DNA from: Agapanthus africanus
Taxonomy: Eukaryota > Streptophyta > Magnoliopsida > Asparagales > Amaryllidaceae
DNA: 64,000 nt
Assembly (NCBI GenBank): GCA_030015575.1
Contig: CM057337.1
Coordinates: 379,649,582-379,713,581, forward strand
Reading direction: 5' to 3'
Shown here: one piece after another, positions 35,169 through 46,900 of the stretch
Layout of the letters: each line of letters opens with the position of its first letter
Position numbering within the stretch: position 1 is the first letter of the stretch
Program-made: the position numbers and the translations under genes
Notes under the pieces: model-generated
The model's input: only the letters and a program-made list of their open reading frames with translations
Database searches by the model: none
What the model was told of the DNA's origin: nothing

Positions 35169-36462
35169 AAAGCTACAAAAAGACACGAACGACATCGGCA
35201 CGACTCTAGCTAGGAACGCAAAGCGACACAACTACCAACCCTAGACCCTGATCGTACCGATTGCGCATTCACAACACAAGTCTAAAGCTAATACAATTCT
35301 AGCGATATCAGACAAGTTAAAACAGCTTAACTAAGTTATCCAAACCACTTCCATAATTTTAAACTCGCCCAGTTATGTTTTATAAAAACCTAGTAAGCAA
35401 TATAACTCATTTTAGCTCAAAACTACAAGTTTTTACCAGAACTAGAAATTACAACTATCACAATATAACATGATTTAACCATACAAACTCTTACTAGAAT
35501 TTTAGATTTCACTCAAATAGGATTAGTAAAATTTCAGTTTGCTAATTATCTTAATTATCGGATTAGGAAAATATCAATTAACAAATTAGCAACTTGGTTA
35601 AGTTTTCATAATCTTCAAATAACAATTAACCATTTCATCAAGTTAAATCCTAACTTGAAATTCATTACAATTATCATGAATGAATTAAACATGAATTTAA
35701 AGATATAATTAAACAATTAAATAACTAGCTTAAGAGTTAAACATAACAATTAAGAATTAGGGTTAGTGTTTTATACATCACAAAAAATCAAAATCAACCA
35801 ACTAGAGTTGAAAAGTTAGCCTCCAAAAACCCTAATTTGATGAAGATCCAAGCTTATTTGAAGAAGAAGAATGATGGGTTTTGATTATATTTTAGTTTGG
35901 ATGAATAAATTTTGATTTTTCATGAATTCTTCAAGCTTTAAAATGAGAAATGAGGTGAAGAAGGAGATGGGGCAGCAAGGGGATCAAGTGGCCGACCAAG
36001 GGAAGAATGGGGGGAATTTTGGTGAAGTGTGTGGAATTTTCGAGCTAAAAACACTAATTAATGCTAATAAATGCAAATGCCACCTTTTCTTTTCTTTTAT
36101 TTTCTTTAAAATTCAGAAAAATAACAAATATCTAGATATTTTTGGTGAGAAGATTAAAAACATAATCTAGTGATTAATTCAGCATGAAACCATATTAGTA
36201 GTAATTAACCCAAACCAAAAAGTAATTACCACTAATAAAGTGCACAAATAAAGCATTAAAATAATGTTTTAATTAGGGAAAATTTTTATGTGAACCAGAA
36301 CTTCCAATTGACCCCCAAAGCCCGCGCACTAACTTCATTCTAGCTAAACTAAGTGCCGACAAGTTTATACAGAAGTTTGATCACAATCGGGTTAAAACGG
36401 AAAACACCGACTATTTTACCCTAAAACGGAAAATTTCGCAAAACGATTTTTAAAACGTTACA
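35169..36462 (-). mobile_element. 5' LTR of gypsy K, right part
   Basis: This is the sense-strand start of the K LTR, from TGTAACG (ending at 36462) to the L insertion. It matches 24650-25931. The only long open frame (35922-36170) has no known domain and lies in LTR sequence. The flank TACAA (36463-36467) is the near-copy of CACAA on the far side. Confidence 0.9.
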
Positions 36463-36996
36463 TACAAGGCTCTATGAGGATCTCGGGTCTACAAACTAAC
36501 CTATACCAGTTTTACCAGAGAACTGCTATCCGACGATATGTATAATACCATCTAGGAGTTCTCGGCGAGTCTGTCCAGTGTACCCAGTCTCCACTGAGCA
36601 CTCATATGCCTTCTCTGATGTCAAACACCAATGGATTTGGGATCATCCATCGCCCATCATATGGGTCAAGAAGCGCATACGCTAGTCTACTCTGGAGTAC
36701 CGATGCTCTGTCTCGATACTTCCACGACTAGGAACATTTGAAGGATATACTTATCGACGACCCTGTCTCCACTAGTATGATCTACATCATAATCCTGATA
36801 GTAAAGTAATCATCCTAAGGGCTTTATGAAAATGTGATTACAAAACAGTATTTGTTATCATGTTAAGATAAAGTGCAACCAGATTGCATACTATAATGTC
36901 GAGCAAGAAAGTCCTTCCAATATATGTCCAAGCATCCACTACAATATACATCGCATGTACAGTAATAGCATCTAGGGCATACATATAACTAACACT
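36463..36996 (-). mobile_element. Solo copia LTR E, right part
   Basis: Start of LTR E on the minus strand (TGTTAGTTATATGTATGCCC ends at 36996), completing 20112-21788. It is directly followed by CTTGT (36997-37001), which matches the duplicate at 20107-20111. Confidence 0.9.
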
Positions 36997-37247
36997 TGTG
37001 GACTATCCTTACCCCATTAGTATGATATTCATCATAGTCCTAGTAGTCAACTACACATCTTAAGAGTTTTATCAACATGTGAGAGCAAGACAGTATCAAA
37101 ATACAAGTCAACATGTTAAGACAAAGAGCAACCAGATTGCATACTATCATGTCGAGCAGGAAAGTCCTCTATATATATATCCACGCATCCATAATAATAT
37201 ACATCTTATGTACAATAATGGACTCTAGGGCATATACATAACTAACA
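36997..37247 (-). mobile_element. 3' LTR of copia D, first 251 bp
   Basis: It begins TGTTAGTTATGTATATGCCC (complement, ending 37247) directly after D's polypurine tract and breaks off at the E insertion. It continues at 20111 going left. Confidence 0.9.
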
Positions 37248-37260
37248 ATCTCCCACTTGC
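37248..37260 (-). other. Polypurine tract of copia D
   Basis: Minus strand GCAAGTGGGAGAT directly precedes the LTR start TGTTAG, as in B. Confidence 0.88.
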
Positions 37261-37261
37261 A

Positions 37262-39991
37262 CTAAGGCCAGTTGTTGTAGTATCTCATACCCAACATCCC
37301 GAAGAGTCTCTCAAATTGTATCTGGGGTATGGCCTTCATGAGTGGATCCGCTGTGTTAACTCTCCTGTCCTCGATCTCCCGGCGATCAACTATCTCCCAG
37401 ATCTGGTGATACCGCCTCAGAATATGTCTGGATCTTTGATAGGACCGAGGTTCCTTAGCTAAATCCACTGCTCCATTGTTATCACAATACAAAGGTATTT
37501 GATGCTAGATGGATGGAACCACTCCAAGTTCGTTTATGAACTTCTTCATCAAGAAAGCCTTTTTGGAAGCATCGTTGGCAGCGATGTATTCAGCCTCCAT
37601 CGTCGAGTCTGCCACGGTCTCCTGTTTAGAACTCTTCCAGCATACTGCCCCTCCATTGAGGACTCCACTTGGAGTTCTCCGTTACCATACACAAAGATCA
37701 TCTCTTTAGTCCTTCTCAAGCACTTGAGAATGTTCTTCACAACTATCCAGTGACTCTCTCCGGGATCTACTTGATACCTACTCACTACACTTAGTGAATA
37801 TGCTACATCGGGTCTGGTACATAGCATCGTGTACATGATATAACTTACTGCCGAAGCATAAGGTATCCCTTACATGCGAGCTTTCTCGAAATCAGTCTTG
37901 GGAGACATCTCTTTGGAGAGAGTGAGTCCAGAGATCGTGGGTAAATTCCCACGCTTGGATTCTTCCGTACTAAAACTCTTTAGTATGGTGTCAATGTACC
38001 TGGATTGGGACAATCCCAGTATCCGTTTAGATCTATCTCTATAGATCTTAATCTCCAAGATGTAGGAGGCATCACCTAGATCTTTAATTGAGAATCTTTG
38101 TGATAAGAAGAGCTTAACCGAGTGCAGCATAGGAACATCATTTCCTATCAAGAGTATGTCATCCATGTACAATACGAGGAAGACAACCTTACTCTCTGCC
38201 AACTTCTTGTATATACAAGGTTCATCTACGTTCATGATGAAGTCAAACTCTTTGACTACCACATCAAAAAAAATGTTCTAACTCCGCGATGCCTTCTTTA
38301 ACCCAAAGATTGATTTAAGTAGCTTGCACACCTTTCCGCTGCTCCCACTGTCTACGAAGCCCTCTGGCTGAGTCATGTACATGCTCTCTTCTAAATCACC
38401 ATTTATAAAGGCGGTCTTAACATCTATTTGCCAGATTTCATAGTCTTGGTATGCAGCAATGGAAAGTAGGATCCGGATGGACTTAAGCATAGCCACTGGA
38501 GAAAAAGTTTCATTATAATCCCCACCAGGTCGTTGACGAAAAACCTTTTGCAACAAGTCTAGTTTTGAAAGTCTCAACTTTTCCATCTACACCAAGTTTC
38601 TTCTTGAAGATCCATTTGCTCCCAATGGGTTTTACCATTCAGGAGCAACTTCCAAAGTCCATACTTTACTGGTCTACATGGATTTTATCTCAGATCGCAT
38701 TGCATCCAGCCATTTCATAGAGTCCCCACTCGTGATGGGCTGCTCGAAGCTAGTTGGGTCGTCATCTTGCATGATGCAATCCTCGCTCTTACCATCAATG
38801 AGAAAACTGTAGTATCTCTCTGGTGGATAAGGAACCCTACTAGATCGGCGGAGCGGCTGAGGTTCGTCAGGAACTACTGAATCCTTTTGTTCTACCAAAT
38901 CTTCTTCTGTAGTTTGTGCGATTGGAACTTCTTCCAGTTCTACCTCCTTTCCACTAATCTCTTTTACAAGAAATTCCTTTTCTAAAAAGGTGGCATGTTG
39001 AGCAACAAACACCCTTGTTCCTCACTGAGGTGGAAAAGATATCCATACGAATTGTTTGGATATCCCATAAATTTGCAAAGAACTGATCATGCCTCGAGCT
39101 TGTCCGGATTTTGCTTTTTAACATAGGCCGGACAGCCCCATATCTTAACTCGTTTAAGAGATGGTCTCTTCCTATTCCATATCTCATATGGAGTGGTAGG
39201 CACTGATTTAGTTCGAACTCTATTCAATACGTATGCGGCTGTTACCAGCGCATAACCCCAAAAGGAAATAGGTAACTCAGCGGTGCTCATCACAGAGCGC
39301 ACCATATTTAATAGAGAGCGATTCCTCCATTCAGATACACCGTTGTGCTGTGGTGTATACGGAGGAGTAAGCTGAGAGCGAATCCCATTCTCTTTTAGAT
39401 AGTCTCAGAATTCATTGCTCAAGTATTCCCCTTCTCGATCAGATCGAAGGATTTTAATACTTTTACCCATTTGGTTCTCGATTTCGTGCTTGTATTCTTT
39501 GAATTTCTCAAAAGCTTCAGACTTGTGTTTCAACAGGAACACATGTCCGTATCTTGAGAGATCGTCCGTGAATGTAATGAAGTACGAGGAACCATTCCTG
39601 GCATGTGTAGACATGGGACCGCATACATCACTATGTATCAGTCCCAAGAGTTGTGTAACTCTTTCTCCGTGTCCAGTAAACGGAGTTTTGGTCATCTTAC
39701 CTTTGAGACATGACTGGCAAGTGTCATAAGATGAAAATTCGAACGGATTCAAATATCCATCCTTATGTAACTTAGCTAGTCATGTCGCATTGATATGACC
39801 TAGTCGGCAATGCCATAAGAAGGATTCGTTCATTTTTGAACTCTTCCTCTTGTGTCTGTTTTGTACATCAAGAACTGAGGTTTGATTTAGAAGGTATATG
39901 CCATTATTTAACGAGCCAGATCCAATCAACTTTTGATTCAGGAAGATGTTCATAATATTATACTGTACTACAAAATTATATCCTTCTTTAC
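37262..39991 (-). pseudogene. Ty1/copia pol, broken (element D)
   Basis: Same family as A's pol but cut by frameshifts. RNase H is at 37262-37492 (MYCDNNGAVDLA..), reverse transcriptase at 37870-38586 with LVLYMDDILLIGND (YMDD near 38158-38170) and QIDVKTAFINGDLEE. The linker is at 38674-39012 and integrase at 39087-39752 (ITFTDDLSRYGHV, ILRSDREGEYL). It stops at 39991 where gypsy LTR G inserted; the upstream part of D must lie beyond the right end of the window. Blocks of 70 to 130 intact codons remain, so decay is moderate. Confidence 0.92.
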
Positions 39992-41268
39992 TGTCATGAC
40001 CCTAAATTTGGATGTGACCGGCACTTAGATTCTATAATATCTAAAGATATCTACACAATCCGAGTAAGCCAAAAACAAAGATCAAAACCCTTTTTGCAGA
40101 TATTTTAGGAAAATTTAGTTTTTAATTAAAAATCACAGTTTTAAGTAATTAAAATCTTAACAGTAACTCCCTATTGAATTCATAATAAAAACAGTTATAA
40201 AGTGTTTAATTTGGTTGCTTCCCTAGATGGGATCAACAATGTCAACAGCAGAAATAAATATATAACTTTATATGACATCAATAAGAATCTCAGACATAAG
40301 TAAAAGAAACATCATTTAATATAACTAAACGATCTCATCTGTCAAATAATATAAGTACAACCACTTCTCGTTCTAAGTCATAATACAGGGTCTGATGGAG
40401 ATATTCTAGATTCAATATATAATATCAAAAGAGAAGGTTACTATATATGTAACCTACCTAGCAAAAAGATGCGATAAAATTTGATAAGTGGATCTGCACT
40501 GCTGCTAACCTTCCACTCGACTCCTGTAAGGAATTGTGGCACAACGGGGGTGAGTTGCCAACTCAGTGAATAAGACTAACATATATCGGCTGATAATGTA
40601 AGTATGACGAACTAGAATTACTATCAATAGTAATCAATGTGATGCATGATAACAAGTGGAAGAATGAATATATACTACTAAATGTATAAATCAAAACTAA
40701 AATCTCATTAATTATTTTCCAAATCAGGTACATTTTTCCGTGTCTAACATCAACATAAATCTTCGATATTTTATCAGCCATCGTTCCCCGAACGATCCTG
40801 TTTCTCAATAACACCAGTCGGTATCATCTAGATATCCGCCGTGTTAACAACTGTCCCCGGTATCGAGTATTCTCGTTAGGTTCCCCGCCAAAAGTGCGGC
40901 TATCTTGCCCCTCGGTCTCGACCGAGTCCACCATGTATCCAACTGTATGCCCTCCGACTCAGTCTGGATAAAATTGTAAATCCGCAACCGTATGACCCCC
41001 AACTCGGTTCGAAATAAAACCAAATCATAAAAATGACATCTCATGGAGGACGTGATACATAATCATGAAAATCACTGATTTTACGCAATAGTATATGAAA
41101 ACTTAAAACCACAAATCCTCGAAAATACAAATGCCACTTATATCAACTTCTAACACTTGAATATGAAACATGATGTCATTTGTGCAAAGTATTAATAATT
41201 TTTATGTTTAAGGTATGATAGGAATCATAATTAACAGGAATAATACTAAGTGTGAAAGTGACATGTAA

Positions 41269-41327
41269 TATCGACGAGATGTAGTGTAACATGTAGGTAC
41301 GTGCATGTGCAGCATGACTCGTCGATA
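41269..41327 (-). repeat. Covarying stem-loop, LTR G
   Basis: Arms TATCGACGAG (41269-41278) and CTCGTCGATA (41318-41327) pair perfectly over 10 bp. The flank after the right arm, ATTGTGCGGTGTTCTAACA, aligns with the flanks of the loops in I and H. Confidence 0.88.
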
Positions 41328-41891
41328 ATTGTGCGGTGTTCTAACAATTATTAACATAACAATGGATATATATCTATGAATGCATATGTTCAAGTTATAT
41401 GTAAAAGCATAATTCATTTAACTTAAATTATGGGCGTATTACGCCATTCACACAAAATCCCCAGGTAGATGTTTAGTCTACTCACAGGAATACGTCGTAC
41501 TACTTAGAAATCGCCAATCTTTTTCCTTTCCTTGCGGCCTCCGAAGTTTCCATATTTGAATCTAACATCGAAATTAACTTGTATAAGGAAACGGCTAATT
41601 TCGATACGGCGAAATATGGAAATATGAGTTTCACGTACTAACTATACTACGTATGACTAATTTAAACTATCTAACACCTATACTAACTGAGTTTTAACCC
41701 CTCGCTACTCGTAACAGAAAACAGAATCGAGTTACGAATTACCGTGTCGTATTTTATACGTTTTAACCCCTTTTCAGATATTAGTTCCCAGATTTTATAT
41801 ACAGCTAAATTAACTTATTTAAACAATACCAAAACTCCTAAAATTTACACAGAGACCTACCCAAAAAATCCCAACTCCCAATTCAAAAAAA

Positions 41892-41933
41892 AATCCGGCG
41901 ACGCCGGATTTGGCCGATGACTCGTCGGCCAAA
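41892..41933 (-). repeat. Two GC-rich palindromes, LTR G
   Basis: AATCCGGCG-A-CGCCGGATT (41892-41910) is followed by TTTGGCCGA and TCGGCCAAA (41909-41917, 41925-41933). It lies about 870 bp from the LTR's sense start, in otherwise AT-rich DNA. Confidence 0.85.
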
Positions 41934-42794
41934 ATCCGAGCTCATGGGTTCGTACTCCTGGGGTTTGTTCTAGGTCCAACATACAATATTTAGGCTTTGT
42001 TTGGTTAAGTTATTTATTACTTGAGTCATAGCAGATTAACACAGAGCTAAGTTTTGCCTAAAATACGATATTCGATTTTCAAAAATTTAAAGTTTACAGA
42101 ACTTGATCCTACTATTTTTAGAGATTATACCTACAGAGATGTTTGAAAGGCTTCCTCCAAGAAATCCAAGTCCTTAGCTCCTAACTTGAATGTGGAAATC
42201 CTTAGCCTAGTTCTTCTTCTTCACTTCTCTTTTCTTTTATTTCTCTTTTGTGAGTTCTAAGTGTTTTCTTTCTCTTTATTTTGAAATTTCAGAATTTTAA
42301 TTTGATTATAATGATCTGAACACATAATATATGGTCAAAGGAAAGAGTGAGGTATAGGAGGAGGTGTCACCAACCAAGGTGTGCCATTCTCATGCAAGGA
42401 GGAGGTGTTGTGCATGAAATGTGCATGCAAGTAGGTGGTGGCTATGCATTATCACTCCAATTTGTTTTATCTTTATATAATTTCTGAGCTAAACATTATC
42501 TAACCCCTTTTTCACTTACACCTTTAAAAATTCCAAGTTTGCATAATTTCCTAAATCTTTCACAAACACCCTTTACTACCTATGTTATTATATAAACAAC
42601 ATTTTATTGAAATGAAACTAAATTTAACGCTAAAACCCTTATAATTTATTTATGTTACAAGCTAAAATTTAATTTTAATTAGTTTCACACCCTACTTATG
42701 AAAATGTCCTATTTTGTTTTAATAACTTTTTTAATTTGCATTTTATTATTTAATTAATTAATTTTATTTATTTTCTAAATTTTCGAAATGTACA

Positions 42795-42928
42795 ATATTC
42801 CCCTTAAGAAAATTCGGTCCCCGAATTTAAAACTTAACTAGACATACCTTTAAAAAGATGTGGAAATTTCCTTCGCATCGCATCCTCGGTCTCCCAAGTA
42901 ATCTCCTCGCGATTCATTCCTCGCCAAA
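42795..42928 (-). pseudogene. Tail of gypsy G pol with polypurine tract
   Basis: The purine run CTTAAGGGGAATAT is preceded, in sense direction, by the end of a chromovirus pol. Minus-strand CTTGGGAGACCGAGGATGCG matches the tail coding region of K and H. Everything upstream is separated by H. Confidence 0.7.
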
Positions 42929-43654
42929 TGTCACGACCCGAATTTGGCACGTGATGGTCCTTAAACTACGCGACGTCTATAGGCGTAACGCAATTTAAGT
43001 AAGCCAAAAACCCAGCAATCTAAACCATCAAAAGTAGTAAGAAATAAGAAAAAAATTTAAACCTTCGAAATCTCAACGCAAATTCCATAAAAGTCCAACG
43101 TAATTTCCTTTAAAATTTTGGCAGCATCACCTTTGTAAAAACTAACCCCAAAAATGGTACAACAAAAATATAAGTAAAGCATCCCCAAACGGGAGCAAAT
43201 ACACGCCCAATGGCGGCAAACAACCACCACAATAGATATACGACACCGTAGCGAAGAAATAAAGGACGATAGAAATAAAACTGCATAAAAGACATCCAAG
43301 TCACCAAAATAATATAGAATATCGTCCTCACATCAAGTATCTAAGTCACATATGATAATGGTAGATGGATAATACAAGATACAACGAATATACAATGAAC
43401 ATGAACCGATAACCACAAAACACACCTAAAGCAAAACTGCACACTGTGAGCCGAAGTGGTATCCGCAGCAAAAGATAATAAGATAGATGAATAGCCTGCC
43501 TCAACTACTCGTGGAAACAACCTGCAAAACACCGTGTCACAACGGGGGTGAGTTGCCAACTGGTGAATAGTAAATAACATATATAGGTAATCGCAAGTAT
43601 GCACGTACAGCGCGAATCTAACATATGCAAGCTAATCGCAATAAAAAGGTCATA

Positions 43655-43935
43655 TGAATGCAACAGTCATGAAATGTACACTAGCAGGTATACCTAATAC
43701 ATGAAGCAATAATATGACAATCTGTACGCAACAATCATGTAAGGTACTCTATCAAGTACTACTAGTACATGAAGCAATGATATGACAATGTATATATGCA
43801 ACAGTCATGAAAGGTACACTAGCAGGTACAACTAATACATGAAGCAATGCATATAACATAAAAGTATGTAAATGCAACAGTCATGGAAGGTACTTTATCA
43901 GGTACTACTAATATATGAAGCAATGCATATACAAT
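43655..43935 (-). repeat. Four 70-bp tandem units, H 3' LTR
   Basis: Units carry GCAACAGTCATGAAA.GTAC, CAGGTA.ACCTAATACATGA and GAAGCAAT.ATATGACAAT. The H 5' LTR has four as well (51810-52090). Confidence 0.85.
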
Positions 43936-44329
43936 ATATGCGGAGTATGGGATAAAACATGTCATTCCCACGGAATCCTGACCTCGTGGTATGACCAAAG
44001 TCCATCAAGACAATCCAAATCCCAATTTCCTCAAATCAGCACCAAATTGGCTCTCATATCATGTAAGTCTTATATATCCTGAATGTACAATATTAAGTAA
44101 ATCTCATATATCCTGAATGTACAATAACAAATAAATCTCATATATCCTGAATGTACAATATGAAGTAAAACTCAAATATCCAGTGACCAATATCCAGTAA
44201 TCTCATATATCCTGAATCCAATATCTAGTGAATCTCATATATCCTGAATCCAATATCAAGTAAATCTCATATATCCTAAGTATATTTGCATGAATAATTA
44301 TGATGATGTATAAAATTGATATGTATACA

Positions 44330-44409
44330 TATATATTAGCGTCCCATTCCACTAATATATATATATTTATATATATATATAACAGCGTCCCATTCCACTG
44401 TTATATATA
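44330..44409 (-). repeat. Twin hairpins, H 3' LTR
   Basis: TATATATTAG and CTAATATATA flank CGTCCCATTCCA. TATATAACAG and CTGTTATATA flank the identical CGTCCCATTCCA. Both loops are exactly equal here. Confidence 0.9.
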
Positions 44410-45385
44410 CTTATGAGTAAAAATATCATGAAAACCTATGTCAAGCATCGACACATAAAGGCTGATCTATCAGGTGTTGTCACCACGACTGGCTCCCTAA
44501 TAGGTATGTATCATACGCTATCCGAAAACCCGAGTGCCCAGCTTCGACCATCGTCTTTCGACGTATCCATACGTACATGACTCCCGTCAGTATCCCCATG
44601 TTAACCGTCGAGTCATAGGTACTGTCACCGGCAGGTATGGATCCCCTGTCAGGCCTCATCGGCATGTTACATCGACAACCCTTTCTTGCCCCGCGGTACC
44701 TCCAGGCCCCACCATGTACCCTCACACGGCCCACGACGCTCCTCGCTTGGGGTGTATATATCAAAACCGATAAAACTCACGGTGGCTGCTGAAATATCAT
44801 ATCAAGAGAAACCGGGTTTTTCAAATAATGCATGATTTCATGAAACCACCACGGTCCTCAAATCCAGAAAATATCATGAAAAATCCATATCTCAATGCGA
44901 AAATCTATGAATATAATATATGCAACTTAAAACTTTAATGTGAGCATATATAGGAAAAAGCTACTAATTAACTGCAACAAGTTAATATAAATATCATGCG
45001 GTTCTTAATTTCTCCAATGTCTATATAACATCAAATAAAGGTGAACATGTAGCTATAGCCAGATATATGTGTAAACATAAAGGTATAGCAATGTATATGT
45101 ATCTACCTATCAGTAATGATGTAATATACCCTCCAGGTATAAGTGAAGTATGTATGCAAGGTATACATGTAGCTATGTCATTATGTGTGAAGTATACCTA
45201 TCACTAATGGTACAATACCATATAGGTATACAGCTAACTAGCATGTAAGCATGACAAGGCATATGTGTAAGCATGTATGTATACAGGTTGCTATGGGTCA
45301 TATGCATAAAGGAATATGAATCAATGTCGCAATGTCCCTAACCAAACAATATCATATAAGTTTGTGTGTTGTGCGTGTCATGGCA

Positions 45386-45444
45386 ATTATTGACGGTGTG
45401 TGTGGCATACAATCTGTGCTCATGCAACATGAGTCGTCAATAAT
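45386..45444 (-). repeat. Covarying stem-loop, H 3' LTR
   Basis: Arms ATTATTGACG (45386-45395) and CGTCAATAAT (45435-45444) pair over 10 bp. The flank AGTGCAGTGTCCTAA aligns with that of I. Confidence 0.88.
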
Positions 45445-46014
45445 AGTGCAGTGTCCTAAGGGTACTAGTCCAAGCACAACAAGTAACTAAGCAATAAGGT
45501 GTATGCGCAATTCTATATATGCAATAGAATATGCGACAATATCATGTCATCTCTAGCCCAGACACATAACGCTATGCGTGCGATTCCCCTGTAGATGTTA
45601 AATCTACTCACCAACGCTCCGGGCTATGTGAAGCCTACCACCTGTTTTCTCTTCTTCGTAGCGTCCAAAGTCCCCGCCTGCGAACCTAAAACATAACACA
45701 ATATAACGGTTTATATTAGCAATAGATCCAAACACGTACAAACTACGTTGACCAACGCGACAAAAAAAAACATACTCTCAAGTGTTTGTATTGTAGCTAA
45801 CGTGCATAGCGACACTATGAAACCAACTCAAAGCAACAGCAACACAGAACACGAACCGTATCGGATAACGTAATGCGTGAAACGAAACACAAGAAATACG
45901 CAAAGTGGTCCCAGATTTTGCTATACCAGCAATCTGCAAAAGTTGCAAGTACCATTAGACCACATACAACCCGAGAGACCCCTACACCAAAACTCACCAC
46001 CTCAGTCCCCACTG

Positions 46015-46053
46015 TGGCCGCAAATTGCGGCCAGAACCATTAAATTTGCGGCC
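46015..46053 (-). repeat. GC-rich palindrome, LTR H
   Basis: TGGCCGCAA-A-TTGCGGCCA (46015-46033), then AAATTTGCGGCC (46042-46053), which can pair with the first arm. It lies about 870 bp from the sense start, the same offset as in G, with a different sequence. Confidence 0.82.
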
Positions 46054-46900
46054 GTAACAAGAGGGAATGGGCTCGTATTTTGAGGGTAGGTTCTAGGTCA
46101 CTACACAAGGTCACTGTTATGGGAACTTTTGCAATAAATAACTGGTTTGATAGCAGATCATCCGAGACCCAAAACAACACTAAAAAATAAGATATTTATC
46201 CAAAACGAAACTAAACACGATCTAAACTGAAACGAATAAGCTACGCAACACAATAAACACTTAACTAACAGAAAGAGATCATTACCGATCCAAAAGAACT
46301 CAAAGATCCTAGCTTCCCAATTTCCAAGGCATTCAAGAGCCAAAACTAGGCAAAAGATGTGATTTTTGTGAGTTTTTATGAATATTTGATGAAGTTTTGT
46401 GTAGGAAATGCAAGTGTTCAGTTTGAGGTGAAGAGAGATGAAGAAAATGAGAAGGAAATGAGTGTGAGAGAACGAGAGAAGGAAAAGATAAAGGGAAAGA
46501 GAGAGGTGCGAGTAACAGGTGAGTGCACGCTTGCATTAATGCACCATCAATGCATTCACACTACACCATGCCACCTCTTCACATCCAAAAGAAAATATCC
46601 TTTCTCTCAACAAATATCTAGGGAAAAGGTTAAGGATAAGATTAAAACAAGGATTAGGATAAAGGAAAGGATTGGATTAAAGCAAAGATTAGATTAGGTT
46701 ATGTTGTCATGGTCACAAATCTAGATTAGCACAAAACAAACCCTCACATAAACATTCACACGTTCTTGCATGCCATAACAAATAATAATAAATTATTAAT
46801 TAATTGTTATAAAATATGAGGAACCCAAATTGGTATACTTTTTACCAAACAACCCGCATTACCGTCTAATCTAACACTAACCGAAATTTAAGGCGTTACA

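Larger units (their letters stand above)
39992..42794 (-). mobile_element. Gypsy 3' LTR, element G
   Basis: This 2803-bp LTR on the minus strand runs from TGTACATTTCG (ending at 42794) to GGGTCATGACA (at 39992). It is shorter and clearly diverged from the K/H family but shares the termini, the stem-loop (41269-41327) and a GC-rich palindrome pair (41892-41933). It is directly followed by a polypurine tract, so it is a 3' LTR. Its element is interrupted by H 134 bases further on. Confidence 0.88.
42929..46900 (-). mobile_element. 3' LTR of gypsy element H
   Basis: This 3972-bp LTR on the minus strand runs from TGTAACGCC (ending at 46900) to GGGTCGTGACA (at 42929). It is of the same family as K. 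It holds four 70-bp units (43655-43935), the 34-bp repeats (44060-44285), twin hairpins (44330-44409), a stem-loop (45386-45444) and a GC-rich palindrome (46015-46053). About 18 differences in the first 200 bases against the 5' LTR suggest an old insertion. It interrupts G at CCAAA (42924-42928). Confidence 0.92.
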
